The translations under genes and the position numbers were made by a program. Below the pieces are notes generated by a model. That model was not told the origin of the DNA. It did not search any database and saw only the letters and a list, made by a program, of their open reading frames with translations. Shown here piece after piece: positions 1-7,799 of a stretch of DNA of 64,000 nt. This DNA is from Avimonas intestinalis. Its GTDB lineage: Bacteria; Bacillota; Clostridia; Oscillospirales; Acutalibacteraceae. Location: assembly GCA_904380375.1 (NCBI GenBank), contig CAJFID010000009.1, positions 1-64,000 of the forward strand, read 5' to 3'. Every line of letters begins with the position of its first letter. Position 1 is the stretch's first letter.

Positions 1-818
1 CGGTGGCCGTCAAAATGGTACTTCCCTTCCTCGGGGAAAAACTCGATTGTTCCCGCCAGCCCTTTTGCCTCCGGCCCGCTGAGCGCCGCGGAAAAGGCAG
101 GGTAATTTCTCTCCGTGTCAAACAGGTTGGCTTCCCGTCCCAATTTGGAGGGCGAGTGGGCGTCTGAATTGGATACCAGCAGGTACTTATCTAAAGCAGA
201 CAAGCGCCAATTCATCGGCGGATCGGAGGAAAGCCCGGTTTCCAGCGCATGGATGCAGGGGGTCAAATCCTCAAAGCATTCCTCTATCGTGTCAAAGCCG
301 GAAAAGGCCCCAAAAAGCGAAAAATGGGGTGTCCAGATATGGGCAGGGATAAAGATCGCCTGCGGGCAGAGTTCAAGCGTAATCTCAAGCAGGTCCCGGC
401 TGTCCAGGCCAAGGATCGGCCGTCCGTCCGAATGGATATTCCCGATCTCTTCGAGCCTGCGGGAAATGGTTTCCGCCGCCTCAAGCCCCGGGAGCAGGAT
501 GAGGTTATGGACTTTCCGGACCTTTCCGTCTTTTTTATAAATCGAGCTGATTTCCCCGCTTACCACAAAACGCGTAGAAGGCTCCCCTGCGGATAGGCCG
601 CTTTCCAGGCGGTATTCCTTTTTGAGGGTATAGAACCCTTCCTCTGCCGGAGAAAGCTTTTCCTTTAGTTCCTCCCTCCAAGCGGGATGGGTAAAGTCGC
701 CTGTACCCAACAGGCCAATTCCCTTGCGCCGTGCCCAAAGATCCAGATGCTCCGGATCGCCTTCCCGGCTGGTTGCCCGGGAATAACGGGAATGAATATG
801 TAAATCTGCAATATACAC
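1..818 (-). CDS. PHP-domain endonuclease Q-like protein (partial)
   Basis: The reading frame is open from a GTG at 818 (preceded by GGAGGAGCC) to the window edge, so the C-terminus is missing. The N-terminus MYIADLHIHSRYSRATSRE carries the metal-binding HxH of PHP phosphoesterases. It continues with the LLGTGDFTHP motif and, further on, NSDAHS, as in the EndoQ/YqxK family, which cleaves DNA 5' of deaminated bases (uracil, hypoxanthine, xanthine). EndoQ is known from Thermococcales and some Bacillota. The role would be cytosolic DNA repair. It is transcribed away from radC, which is on the same strand. The family is fairly sure; the exact substrate is inferred. Confidence 0.75.
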   Translation of the reverse strand, partial: MYIADLHIHSRYSRATSREGDPEHLDLWARRKGIGLLGTGDFTHPAWREELKEKLSPAEEGFYTLKKEYRLESGLSAGEPSTRFVVSGEISSIYKKDGKVRKVHNLILLPGLEAAETISRRLEEIGNIHSDGRPILGLDSRDLLEITLELCPQAIFIPAHIWTPHFSLFGAFSGFDTIEECFEDLTPCIHALETGLSSDPPMNWRLSALDKYLLVSNSDAHSPSKLGREANLFDTERNYPAFSAALSGPEAKGLAGTIEFFPEEGKYHFDGH

Positions 819-970
819 AGCGGCTCCTCCGTTCCTATAGGGAAACCTTCCTCTTGTGTAGATTTCCAAATCTATTCCTGTCTATTATCATAGCCCTTTT
901 CCCGGCAAAAGGCAATCTTCCAGCAAACAAAAGCCGATATGCCGCAATCGGCATATCGGCTTCGGCCGGT

Positions 971-1681
971 CTATCTTCGCCGGCTTTGCGGTTGAAACAA
1001 AGACGCCATAGTCGGCGTGCTCCGCATAGAGACAAAATCGTCCTCGGCAACCACCAGATGATCCACCAGCTGGATACCCGCTACCTCCAATACCTGCGCG
1101 ATCATCCGCGTGGTTGCCTGATCCTCCGCGCTGGGAAGCGCAAAGCCGCTGGGATGGTTGTGGGCGATCACCACAGCGGTAGCGTGGCTGGTAATCGCCT
1201 GCTCAAGGATCCGCCGCACGCTGATTTCCGTAGCATTGACGCTCCCCTCCGCCACAAAGGCACAATTCAGCACCTTGCATTTGTTGTCCATGCAAACGAC
1301 CAGGACGCGTTCGTTCTGCTCGCCGAAAAACTTCGGCAGAATGAATTCTCCGATTTTGTCCGGAGTATCCAGGATCATGTCCTTAGGCAGATCCCTGTCG
1401 TAATATTCCCGGATCAACGATCCGCTCAAACGCATCAGTACGGCGGCGTTTGCGGTAACGCCCTTGACCTTTGCCAAATCCTCGTACGACGCTTTCAGCA
1501 CGCCGGGAAGATTACCGAACTGGTTCAGAAGGGTATGGGCGATCTCGTTTGTATCCCGGCGGGGAATGCCGAAGAATAGCAGCAACTCTAAAATCTGGTG
1601 CTCTTCAAAGCCGCGGAGCCCCTCCCGCAAAAAGCGCTGCTTCAGCCTTTCGCGATGCCCGTCATGGATCCCATCTGCCAT
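971..1681 (-). CDS. radC: RadC family JAB/MPN-domain protein
   Basis: This is a 236-residue protein starting MADGIHDGHRERLKQRF, the usual RadC N-terminus. AAGGAGGG lies 8 nt before the ATG at 1681; an in-frame upstream ATG lacks a good site. The N-terminal helix-hairpin-helix region contains KVKGVTANAAVLMRL. The C-terminal JAMM metalloprotease-like motif HNHPSG followed by SAED is intact, so zinc binding is expected. RadC was historically linked to DNA repair, but its biochemical activity is unsettled. It is divergent from the rluA-family gene, with back-to-back promoters between them. Confidence 0.9.
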   Translation of the reverse strand: MADGIHDGHRERLKQRFLREGLRGFEEHQILELLLFFGIPRRDTNEIAHTLLNQFGNLPGVLKASYEDLAKVKGVTANAAVLMRLSGSLIREYYDRDLPKDMILDTPDKIGEFILPKFFGEQNERVLVVCMDNKCKVLNCAFVAEGSVNATEISVRRILEQAITSHATAVVIAHNHPSGFALPSAEDQATTRMIAQVLEVAGIQLVDHLVVAEDDFVSMRSTPTMASLFQPQSRRR

Positions 1682-1825
1682 TGGCCGTCCCTCCTTGGCC
1701 GGTTCAATCTTTTCGCTTTTCCATTTACCTTTCATAGAAAACCCATCACTTGATGAGGAGACCGTTTTCGCCCACTTCTTCAAAATTCATTGCCTCGTTG
1801 GATTTCATGCAGGCTTATTGAAAAG

Positions 1826-1854
1826 AGTATACCATAATTCTTCCTATTTTGAAA
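1826..1854 (-). promoter_or_regulatory. Probable radC promoter
   Basis: Read on the minus strand, a TATACT -10 (1826-1831) follows a weak TTTCAA -35 (1849-1854) at 17 bp. The -35 hexamer is the complement of the -35 used by the divergent promoter on the plus strand, so the two RNA polymerase sites share these six bases and probably compete. Confidence 0.5.
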
Positions 1855-1876
1855 AGGCGGCGAAAAGTGTTATACT
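1849..1876 (+). promoter_or_regulatory. Probable promoter of the RluA-family gene
   Basis: TTGAAA (1849-1854) and TATACT (1871-1876) are separated by 16 bp, about 65 bp before the ATG of the pseudouridine synthase gene. Confidence 0.6.
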
Positions 1877-1942
1877 GGGTTTGTCGTAAATTTTCACCTT
1901 TCACCCAAAAAACACAGAAGCGGGGAAAACGGGAGGCAGTTT

Positions 1943-2944
1943 ATGAAATCAATTACGGTTCAGGCAAACGATGCCGGTCAGCGGCTGGATAAGTTTTTAG
2001 GCAAAACGTTCGGGAACCTGCCTGTTTCCATGATGTACAAGGCCATTCGCACGAAGAACATCAAGCTCAACGGGAAGCGGTGCCAGATTTCCACCCGCAT
2101 AAAGGAAGGAGACATCATCACCCTCTATGTAAAGGATGATGCCTTGATGGAAACTCCCGTCCAATACGACTTCATGAGCGCTTCCCGCAGCCTTGCCATC
2201 GTTTATGAGGATGAGAATATCCTGCTTTTAAATAAACAGGTGGGACTGCTGGTTCACCCGGACGACAAGGAGTACCGAGATACCTTAATTGCCCGGGTGC
2301 AGCGATACTTGTTTGAAAAGGGAGAATATAATCCTGAAAAGGAAAATAGCTTTACTCCCTCTTTGGTTAATCGCATTGACCGCAACACCTGCGGTATCGT
2401 CATAGCTGCGAAAAATGCTGCGGCCCTTCGTATCTTGAACGAAAAGCTGCGGGAAAGGGAAATACGGAAATTTTATCTCTGCATTGTGCATGGGACGATG
2501 CAGGAAAAGGAAGCGACGCTTGAGGGGTATTTGGAAAAGAATGAAGAAGAAAACCGGGTATATATCCGCCGCCGTGCAGCGGCTGGGGGGCGCAGCATCC
2601 GGACAAGATACCGCGTATTAGGGGAAAAGAATGGCTTTTCCCTTCTGGAAATTGAATTGCTGACGGGACGGACGCATCAGATCCGGGCGCATCTGGCCTC
2701 AATCGGGCATCCGCTGCTCGGCGACGGAAAATACGGCACCAACGCCCTCAACAAAGGCACCGGCTATGATAAGCAGGCCCTCTGCTCCTATCGCCTGATC
2801 TTTGATTTCCGCCCCCACGACGGAACCGCCGATGCGCAGGATTGCCTGCTTGACTATCTGCGGGGCAAGGAATTTTCCCTTGATGATGTTTGGTTTGTCG
2901 CCGATTTTTGGAAAGGAATCCGAAGGGTTCCCGGAAAGGCTTAG
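1943..2944 (+). CDS. RluA family pseudouridine synthase
   Basis: This 333-residue protein has an N-terminal S4 RNA-binding domain (about residues 8-60, DAGQRLDKFLGKTFG) and an RluA catalytic domain. The catalytic-loop sequence VNRIDRNTCGIVI contains the conserved aspartate of the HRLDRxTSG motif, with His replaced by Asn at the first position. The GRTHQIRAHLASIGHPLLGD block is canonical. Enzymes of this family isomerise uridine to pseudouridine in 23S rRNA or tRNA; the target site cannot be told from sequence. It starts at the ATG after GGGAGGCAG. The gene is monocistronic, with its own promoter. Confidence 0.9.
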   Translation: MKSITVQANDAGQRLDKFLGKTFGNLPVSMMYKAIRTKNIKLNGKRCQISTRIKEGDIITLYVKDDALMETPVQYDFMSASRSLAIVYEDENILLLNKQVGLLVHPDDKEYRDTLIARVQRYLFEKGEYNPEKENSFTPSLVNRIDRNTCGIVIAAKNAAALRILNEKLREREIRKFYLCIVHGTMQEKEATLEGYLEKNEEENRVYIRRRAAAGGRSIRTRYRVLGEKNGFSLLEIELLTGRTHQIRAHLASIGHPLLGDGKYGTNALNKGTGYDKQALCSYRLIFDFRPHDGTADAQDCLLDYLRGKEFSLDDVWFVADFWKGIRRVPGKA

Positions 2945-3036
2945 AGCTAATACGCCGTCCCCCGGTATCAACCGGTTTCCGGCATAGAAGGGCACGATAA
3001 ACCCTTTTCAAAAAATTCCGCTTATCAAAGTTCACA

Positions 3037-3065
3037 TTGATTTTTGAGGAAATACCGAGTAAAAT
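3037..3065 (+). promoter_or_regulatory. Promoter of the two-component operon
   Basis: TTGATT (3037-3042) and TAAAAT (3060-3065) have 17 bp between them, a good sigma-A promoter about 85 bp ahead of the response regulator start. It probably drives the regulator, kinase and lipoprotein genes together. Confidence 0.6.
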
Positions 3066-3151
3066 AGAGAAAAATTTACAGAACATCTCTCTTATCTTTT
3101 GGAAAGGTGTACACATCAAAAACGGCGAGAGTACGGAAAGGGCGGCGCATA

Positions 3152-3823
3152 ATGACTTCCGTTTGGATTATTGAAGATGAAAAGCCGATTGCCGACCTGC
3201 TTGGCTACGGCCTTCAGCAGGAAGGGTACGACGTACAGGTTGCCTATAACGGAGGCGACGGACTCAGGATGTTTGAATCGGGACAGCCGGATCTGCTGGT
3301 CCTTGATTGGATGCTCCCTGACTGCAACGGGGTGGATCTCTGCCGTCTGGTGACCGCTCGATACAACGTGCCTATTGTCATGCTGACCGCCCGTTCCCAC
3401 ATGGACGACAAGGTGGAGGGGCTGGAGGCGGGAGCGGACGACTATATCACGAAGCCATTCGTCCTTCGCGAGGTCATTGTCCGCATCAAGGTTATCCTTC
3501 GACGGATCGGCAAGGCACGCAAGGAGGAAAGCGACATCCTAACCTCTCCGCCGTTGACGGTCTATACCAGGGAGCGCCTGGTCCACTGCAATGGCCGTCC
3601 GGTAGAGCTCACGCCAAGGGAATACGATCTTCTGGTGTTTTTCCTCCGGCATCCCCATCAGGTGTTTACCCGGGACATCCTGCTGGAGCAGGTCTGGGGG
3701 TACGATTATCTTGGCGATACGCGCACGGTGGACACCCACGTCCAGCGCTTACGCAAAAAGCTGGAGCTGGCCGACCGGATCCAGACGGTTTTTGGGGTGG
3801 GATACAAGTACAGCGCCGGATAA
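3152..3823 (+). CDS. OmpR-family response regulator
   Basis: This 223-residue protein has a receiver domain with the acidic pocket IIEDE near the N-terminus, the phosphoacceptor Asp in LLVLDWMLPD, the conserved Thr in VMLTARS and the Lys in ITKPF. A C-terminal winged helix follows (LTPREYDLLVFFLRH through RTVDTHVQRLRKKL). I chose the ATG at 3152 because MTSVWIIEDE matches the family N-terminus; an ATG at 3107 would add 15 untypical residues. It is followed by its cognate kinase after 89 bp. Its target genes are unknown, and the neighbouring lipoprotein and protease genes are candidates. Confidence 0.92.
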   Translation: MTSVWIIEDEKPIADLLGYGLQQEGYDVQVAYNGGDGLRMFESGQPDLLVLDWMLPDCNGVDLCRLVTARYNVPIVMLTARSHMDDKVEGLEAGADDYITKPFVLREVIVRIKVILRRIGKARKEESDILTSPPLTVYTRERLVHCNGRPVELTPREYDLLVFFLRHPHQVFTRDILLEQVWGYDYLGDTRTVDTHVQRLRKKLELADRIQTVFGVGYKYSAG

Positions 3824-3912
3824 TCCGGCATGGACGACACACTTTCGTGACATCCATGCCGTATTCTTTTGGGTGCTAACCAGGTTTTTCGTTTATCCGG
3901 AAGGAGGCGCCC

Positions 3913-5448
3913 ATGGCAAAAAAGCGGGACAGCTCCGCCGTCCATTTTGGCATCCGCATCCGGCTCACCCTCCAGCTTCTTCTCCTTTTTGCGGTGGGGC
4001 TGACAGTGATCAACCTTTCGGTATTTTTGCAGATTCAAAAAGATAATGAAACCCGCATCGGCGAGGAAATGCGTGATATCCAGACCAATGCCGAAATTTA
4101 TACGCGCCAGCTTTTGATGCTGAACAAGCAGAACAACGAAGCGGCGGGCTTCCGCGCCATTGTTCCTGATCTGCTGCTTCAGCTCCAACAGGCGACGAGC
4201 CGCGAGATAGCAGCTTATACCGTTGACGGTTATCCGCTGGACGAGTCGGGTTTCCCGTCCAGCGAATCAGACGACGACCTGCACCATGCGATGCAGGGCC
4301 AAGCGGCATACCATATGGAATACCCAAGCGCCGAAGCGCTTCGCGTCTATTTTTCGTGCCCAATGGTCATAGACGGCCGAAACGTAGGCATCCTGCGTTT
4401 TTACTCGGATTACAGCGGCTTGCTGTCCCAGGGAAAGCGGACGGAAGGCTTGGTGTTTTGGGTTACTTTCACCGTTTTCCTGCTGATATTCGTGCTGGTG
4501 CAGATTCTTGCCAACCGCATCGTCCGGCCGGTGGTGCTGTTGGCGGCGGATTCGCGCGCCGTCTCCCGGCGGATCGGCACCGAAGCCGGCGGCAGCGTTT
4601 CCCCGAAAGTGGAAAGGCTGGCCCGCAGAAAGGATGAAATCGGCGAACTGGCGGAAAACTATCGTCAGATGCTGCGGACAATCAATGAGCAGTTCCTGCA
4701 TATCCAGGAGGATGCCGACCACATCCGGGGGCTGTATGAATACGACCGGAACTTTTTCAATAATGTGACGCATGAACTGAAAACGCCGCTGACCACAATC
4801 GGCGGCTATGCGGAGTTGCTGCAGTCGGACGCCCGCTACAACGAGGACTTTTATCAAAAGGCGGTCGGCCATATTGAGGCGGAAAGCCGGCGGCTGCACG
4901 AAATGGTGATCCGCCTTCTGGACATGGCGGCTTTGAACCAGAAGCTTCCCTTTACAAAGGTGGATCTCCGCAGCTTGGCAGATTCCGTTTGCGAAGCGAT
5001 GGCCCTAAAGGCCAAACGGTACGGGAATTCCTTTGTCCTTTCGGGAGAACCGGGGCAATACGTCCGCGGGCGGGAAGGGCGTCTGCGGGAGCTGCTGATT
5101 AACCTGCTGGACAACGCCATCAAGTATGGGCGGGAAAACTCCCCGATCGCCGTGGTGATTGATTCCTCCGAGCAAAGGGTGTTCCTATCGGTGGAAAATG
5201 CCGGGGACGGTATTCCCGAGGATCAGCTCGACAAGCTTTGCATCCCCTTTTACCGTGTGGACAAGCAGCTTTCGCGGGAAAGGGGAAGTTCCGGCCTGGG
5301 GCTGAGCATCTGCCAAAAGATTGTTCAGGAACATGCAGGGGAAATGGCAATCCAAAGCCGTATGGGGGAATCGGTCACTGTAACGGTAGCTTTGCCCTGT
5401 TGGCAGGAAGGCCCTCCCCTTCCCCAAGGAGAGGAGGAGAGCCGATGA
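3913..5448 (+). CDS. Sensor histidine kinase
   Basis: This 511-residue membrane kinase starts after GGAAGGAGG. One transmembrane segment lies near residues 17-38 and a second near 180-203, enclosing an extracytoplasmic sensor of about 140 residues. A HAMP-like linker follows. The H-box is THELKTPLTTIGGYAELL. The N box is INLLDNAIKYG and the G box RGSSGLGLSI. It would phosphorylate the regulator encoded immediately upstream. Its stop overlaps the ATG of the lipoprotein gene (ATGA), which indicates translational coupling and suggests that the lipoprotein takes part in the sensing system. Confidence 0.92.
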   Translation: MAKKRDSSAVHFGIRIRLTLQLLLLFAVGLTVINLSVFLQIQKDNETRIGEEMRDIQTNAEIYTRQLLMLNKQNNEAAGFRAIVPDLLLQLQQATSREIAAYTVDGYPLDESGFPSSESDDDLHHAMQGQAAYHMEYPSAEALRVYFSCPMVIDGRNVGILRFYSDYSGLLSQGKRTEGLVFWVTFTVFLLIFVLVQILANRIVRPVVLLAADSRAVSRRIGTEAGGSVSPKVERLARRKDEIGELAENYRQMLRTINEQFLHIQEDADHIRGLYEYDRNFFNNVTHELKTPLTTIGGYAELLQSDARYNEDFYQKAVGHIEAESRRLHEMVIRLLDMAALNQKLPFTKVDLRSLADSVCEAMALKAKRYGNSFVLSGEPGQYVRGREGRLRELLINLLDNAIKYGRENSPIAVVIDSSEQRVFLSVENAGDGIPEDQLDKLCIPFYRVDKQLSRERGSSGLGLSICQKIVQEHAGEMAIQSRMGESVTVTVALPCWQEGPPLPQGEEESR

Positions 5449-6731
5449 CCGGCCGTTTTGTTCACACTATTCGGTTAGGCGCCATTGGGCGGAAACGTGT
5501 GCTTTCCCTGTTTCTTTTCCTCTGCTTTTTCTTGAGCGGATGCCATACCCTCCTTTCCCCAAAAACCGTCATCCTGGAGCCGATTGCTACCCAAGAGAAC
5601 GAAGACGGAGGCACGGCCGGCGAACCGGAGCGGAAGCTTGACAAAATCTACGCTTTGGATCTGAGCGGCGTTCTTTCGGACACCGCCGTGGACTATGCCT
5701 GGGACGATCAGAACCCCGGAAAATTGATTTTTTTGTCGGTATCGAATGAGGAGACGCTGTCTGCGGTGCGTTATGATTACCAGACAGGATTTTATGAGGA
5801 GCTGTTCCGCTTTACAGCCGACTATTTCCTCTTGGCCACCCTCTCCCCCGGCGGGCGGTATTTGGTTTACGGCTATTATCCGCAGGCGGACGCTGTGTCA
5901 CCGCAATTCGTCTGCTATGACCTTGTCAGCGGGGCGTCCAGCCGCTTTGTTTTGGAAGAGCTCCCGCTTGCGTGGTCGGGGCACGGCGAAGCGGAAATGG
6001 ATATTATATATAGCGACCTTGGTTTTCTATGGTCAAGAAATGGCGTCCGGCTGGCCATCTGGCTGTTTCCTTATGGGGAGTCGAATACGGTGGCGCTGTA
6101 TACCCCGCAGGATAATACCGTCAAAACGGCCGTCCTTCCCCGCGTTGAAAGCATCTGGGATGTCAGCGGCAGTGAGGATACCCTTTTATCCACTGCATAC
6201 GATCCCAATGAGGATACATCGGATGAAAGCTATCCCTATGTCAGCCAATTTCGCTGGCAGGACGGCCGTTTTGTGGAACGCAGGATGTATGTGTCCAAAT
6301 ACATCTACGGGGTGTATTGGGACGCGGAAGGCCGGCTGCTGTTTCGCACGCGGAACAGCCTGTGCCGGATGAATGAAAGTGCTTTGGAAAAAATCGATGA
6401 GCAAAGCCTTGATAACGTGGAGGAAGCGTATTGGCTGGACATTTCTGGATGCGACTGGATTCCCGAGTACATTTCTCCTTCCTCCCCCGTCGACTTCATA
6501 CAGGCTGAGGGGAAGCAATACCTATGTTACGATACCGATATACAGCATTACAGCCAATATGCGCAGTGGAGCCTATTTATCGCCCTGCTTGAGCCAGACG
6601 GAACCCTGTCCAACTCCCATCTGCTGTATAAAGAGGAATTCCCTCCTGTGGATATCCTTTTGAACAGCGATGCATCCGGGGTGCTTTTGCTGACGCAGAC
6701 CGGGGAATTCATCGTCTTGGAGCTGCAATAA
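5445..6731 (+). CDS. Lipoprotein of a two-component operon
   Basis: The ATG at 5445 overlaps the kinase stop. The 428-residue product has a basic N-terminus, a hydrophobic stretch and a lipobox (LSGC near residue 34), so it should be lipid-anchored outside the cytoplasmic membrane. The body has repeated beta-rich segments such as SPGGRYLVYGYYPQ and NGVRLAIWLFPYG, which suggest a TolB/WD40-like beta-propeller. I do not recognise a named family. Translational coupling to the kinase suggests an accessory sensor or an envelope role. The propeller assignment is inference. Confidence 0.75.
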   Translation: MTGRFVHTIRLGAIGRKRVLSLFLFLCFFLSGCHTLLSPKTVILEPIATQENEDGGTAGEPERKLDKIYALDLSGVLSDTAVDYAWDDQNPGKLIFLSVSNEETLSAVRYDYQTGFYEELFRFTADYFLLATLSPGGRYLVYGYYPQADAVSPQFVCYDLVSGASSRFVLEELPLAWSGHGEAEMDIIYSDLGFLWSRNGVRLAIWLFPYGESNTVALYTPQDNTVKTAVLPRVESIWDVSGSEDTLLSTAYDPNEDTSDESYPYVSQFRWQDGRFVERRMYVSKYIYGVYWDAEGRLLFRTRNSLCRMNESALEKIDEQSLDNVEEAYWLDISGCDWIPEYISPSSPVDFIQAEGKQYLCYDTDIQHYSQYAQWSLFIALLEPDGTLSNSHLLYKEEFPPVDILLNSDASGVLLLTQTGEFIVLELQ

Positions 6732-6866
6732 TTTTCGCAATTTCCGCCAAAGACACAATTTTGCGACATCTTCGATACACTTCTGCGATATCTCCTGTTT
6801 ATACTATGCCCATACTAGAAGGAGCGGGCACAGAACCCCATCCCGTTCCGGCGAGGGAGTGTATGT

Positions 6867-7664
6867 ATGCGGCATAAGCAAATAAAAAAGCTAGGAGGCC
6901 TCGCACTGGCCGTTTTGGTTATTGGAATCTTTGTGCTGCTGTATTACACGTTGGCGGAGGAAACATCCGCCCTCCCGCTTGATTCCCCGCAGGAGGCCTC
7001 TTCGCTGGATCGGGAAGCAAGCGGCGGCGCCTCCCAATCGCTCAGAGAGATGGCGACCGCCTTCATTTCCGTCCCCTATATCAGCCAGGAGGGGCTTCTT
7101 CCCAGCGGCTGCGAAATCGTCAGCGCCGTCATGCTTCTGCAATACTACGGATGGGAAACCAATGTGCACGATTTTATTGATGGCTGCCTCCCGTGCTCCG
7201 ATTTTTGGTATGAGGACGGGCAGCTTACCAATGTTTCCCCAAACGAGTGTTTTATCGGAGATCCTTACCAGACGACCGGGCTGGGATGCTATGCTCCGGT
7301 GATGGAGGACGCTTTGAATACTTTCCTTGCGTACGAGGCGACCTCCCTCCGGGCGGTCAATACAACCGGTACCGATTTGCAGGAGCTTTGCCGCCGCTAT
7401 ATCGCCCAGGATACCCCTGTGCTGGTGTGGGCCAGCATGGAGATGCGCCCCCTGCAGGAAGGGATGCGCTGGAAATTGAGTGGGAGCGGCGATTTTTTTA
7501 CCTGGCTGTCCAACGAGCACTGCCTCGTCCTGGTGGGGTATAACGACGATTCGTATTTTTTCAACGACCCCTACCGCTCCGCCGGGCTTGTTGCCTATGA
7601 CAAGGCCCTGGTGGAACGCCGCTATCAAGAACTGGGAATGCAGTCCCTGGTATTGCAGGACTGA
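6867..7664 (+). CDS. Membrane-anchored C39-like cysteine peptidase
   Basis: This 265-residue protein has an N-terminal signal anchor (about residues 8-28) and a peptidase C39-like (C39_2) domain. The catalytic Cys82 is in LPSGCEIVSAVMLLQYYG. The His is in NEHCLVLVGYND, and the Asp is in FFNDPY. Such secreted papain-fold proteins are common in clostridia; substrates are mostly unknown. It lies 135 bp after the lipoprotein gene and before a strong terminator, so it may be the last gene of the two-component operon or have its own promoter. Confidence 0.8.
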   Translation: MRHKQIKKLGGLALAVLVIGIFVLLYYTLAEETSALPLDSPQEASSLDREASGGASQSLREMATAFISVPYISQEGLLPSGCEIVSAVMLLQYYGWETNVHDFIDGCLPCSDFWYEDGQLTNVSPNECFIGDPYQTTGLGCYAPVMEDALNTFLAYEATSLRAVNTTGTDLQELCRRYIAQDTPVLVWASMEMRPLQEGMRWKLSGSGDFFTWLSNEHCLVLVGYNDDSYFFNDPYRSAGLVAYDKALVERRYQELGMQSLVLQD

Positions 7665-7690
7665 CAAGGTGCCGCTAAGCCGCTTTATCC

Positions 7691-7742
7691 AAAGAGCCGA
7701 GGAGGGAGATGGGCTTTTCATCTCCCTCCTCGGCTCTTTTCG
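7691..7742. terminator. Bidirectional terminator
   Basis: Arms 7691-7710 and 7720-7739 form a perfect 20-bp stem with a 9-nt loop. A T run follows on the plus strand and an A run precedes it, so it can stop both the protease gene and the convergent carboxypeptidase-fusion gene. Confidence 0.9.
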
Positions 7743-7799
7743 GATGGATTTGCTGCTTTAGACGCATCTATGGGGCGGCATTCCCGGCTGCTCCATTGG

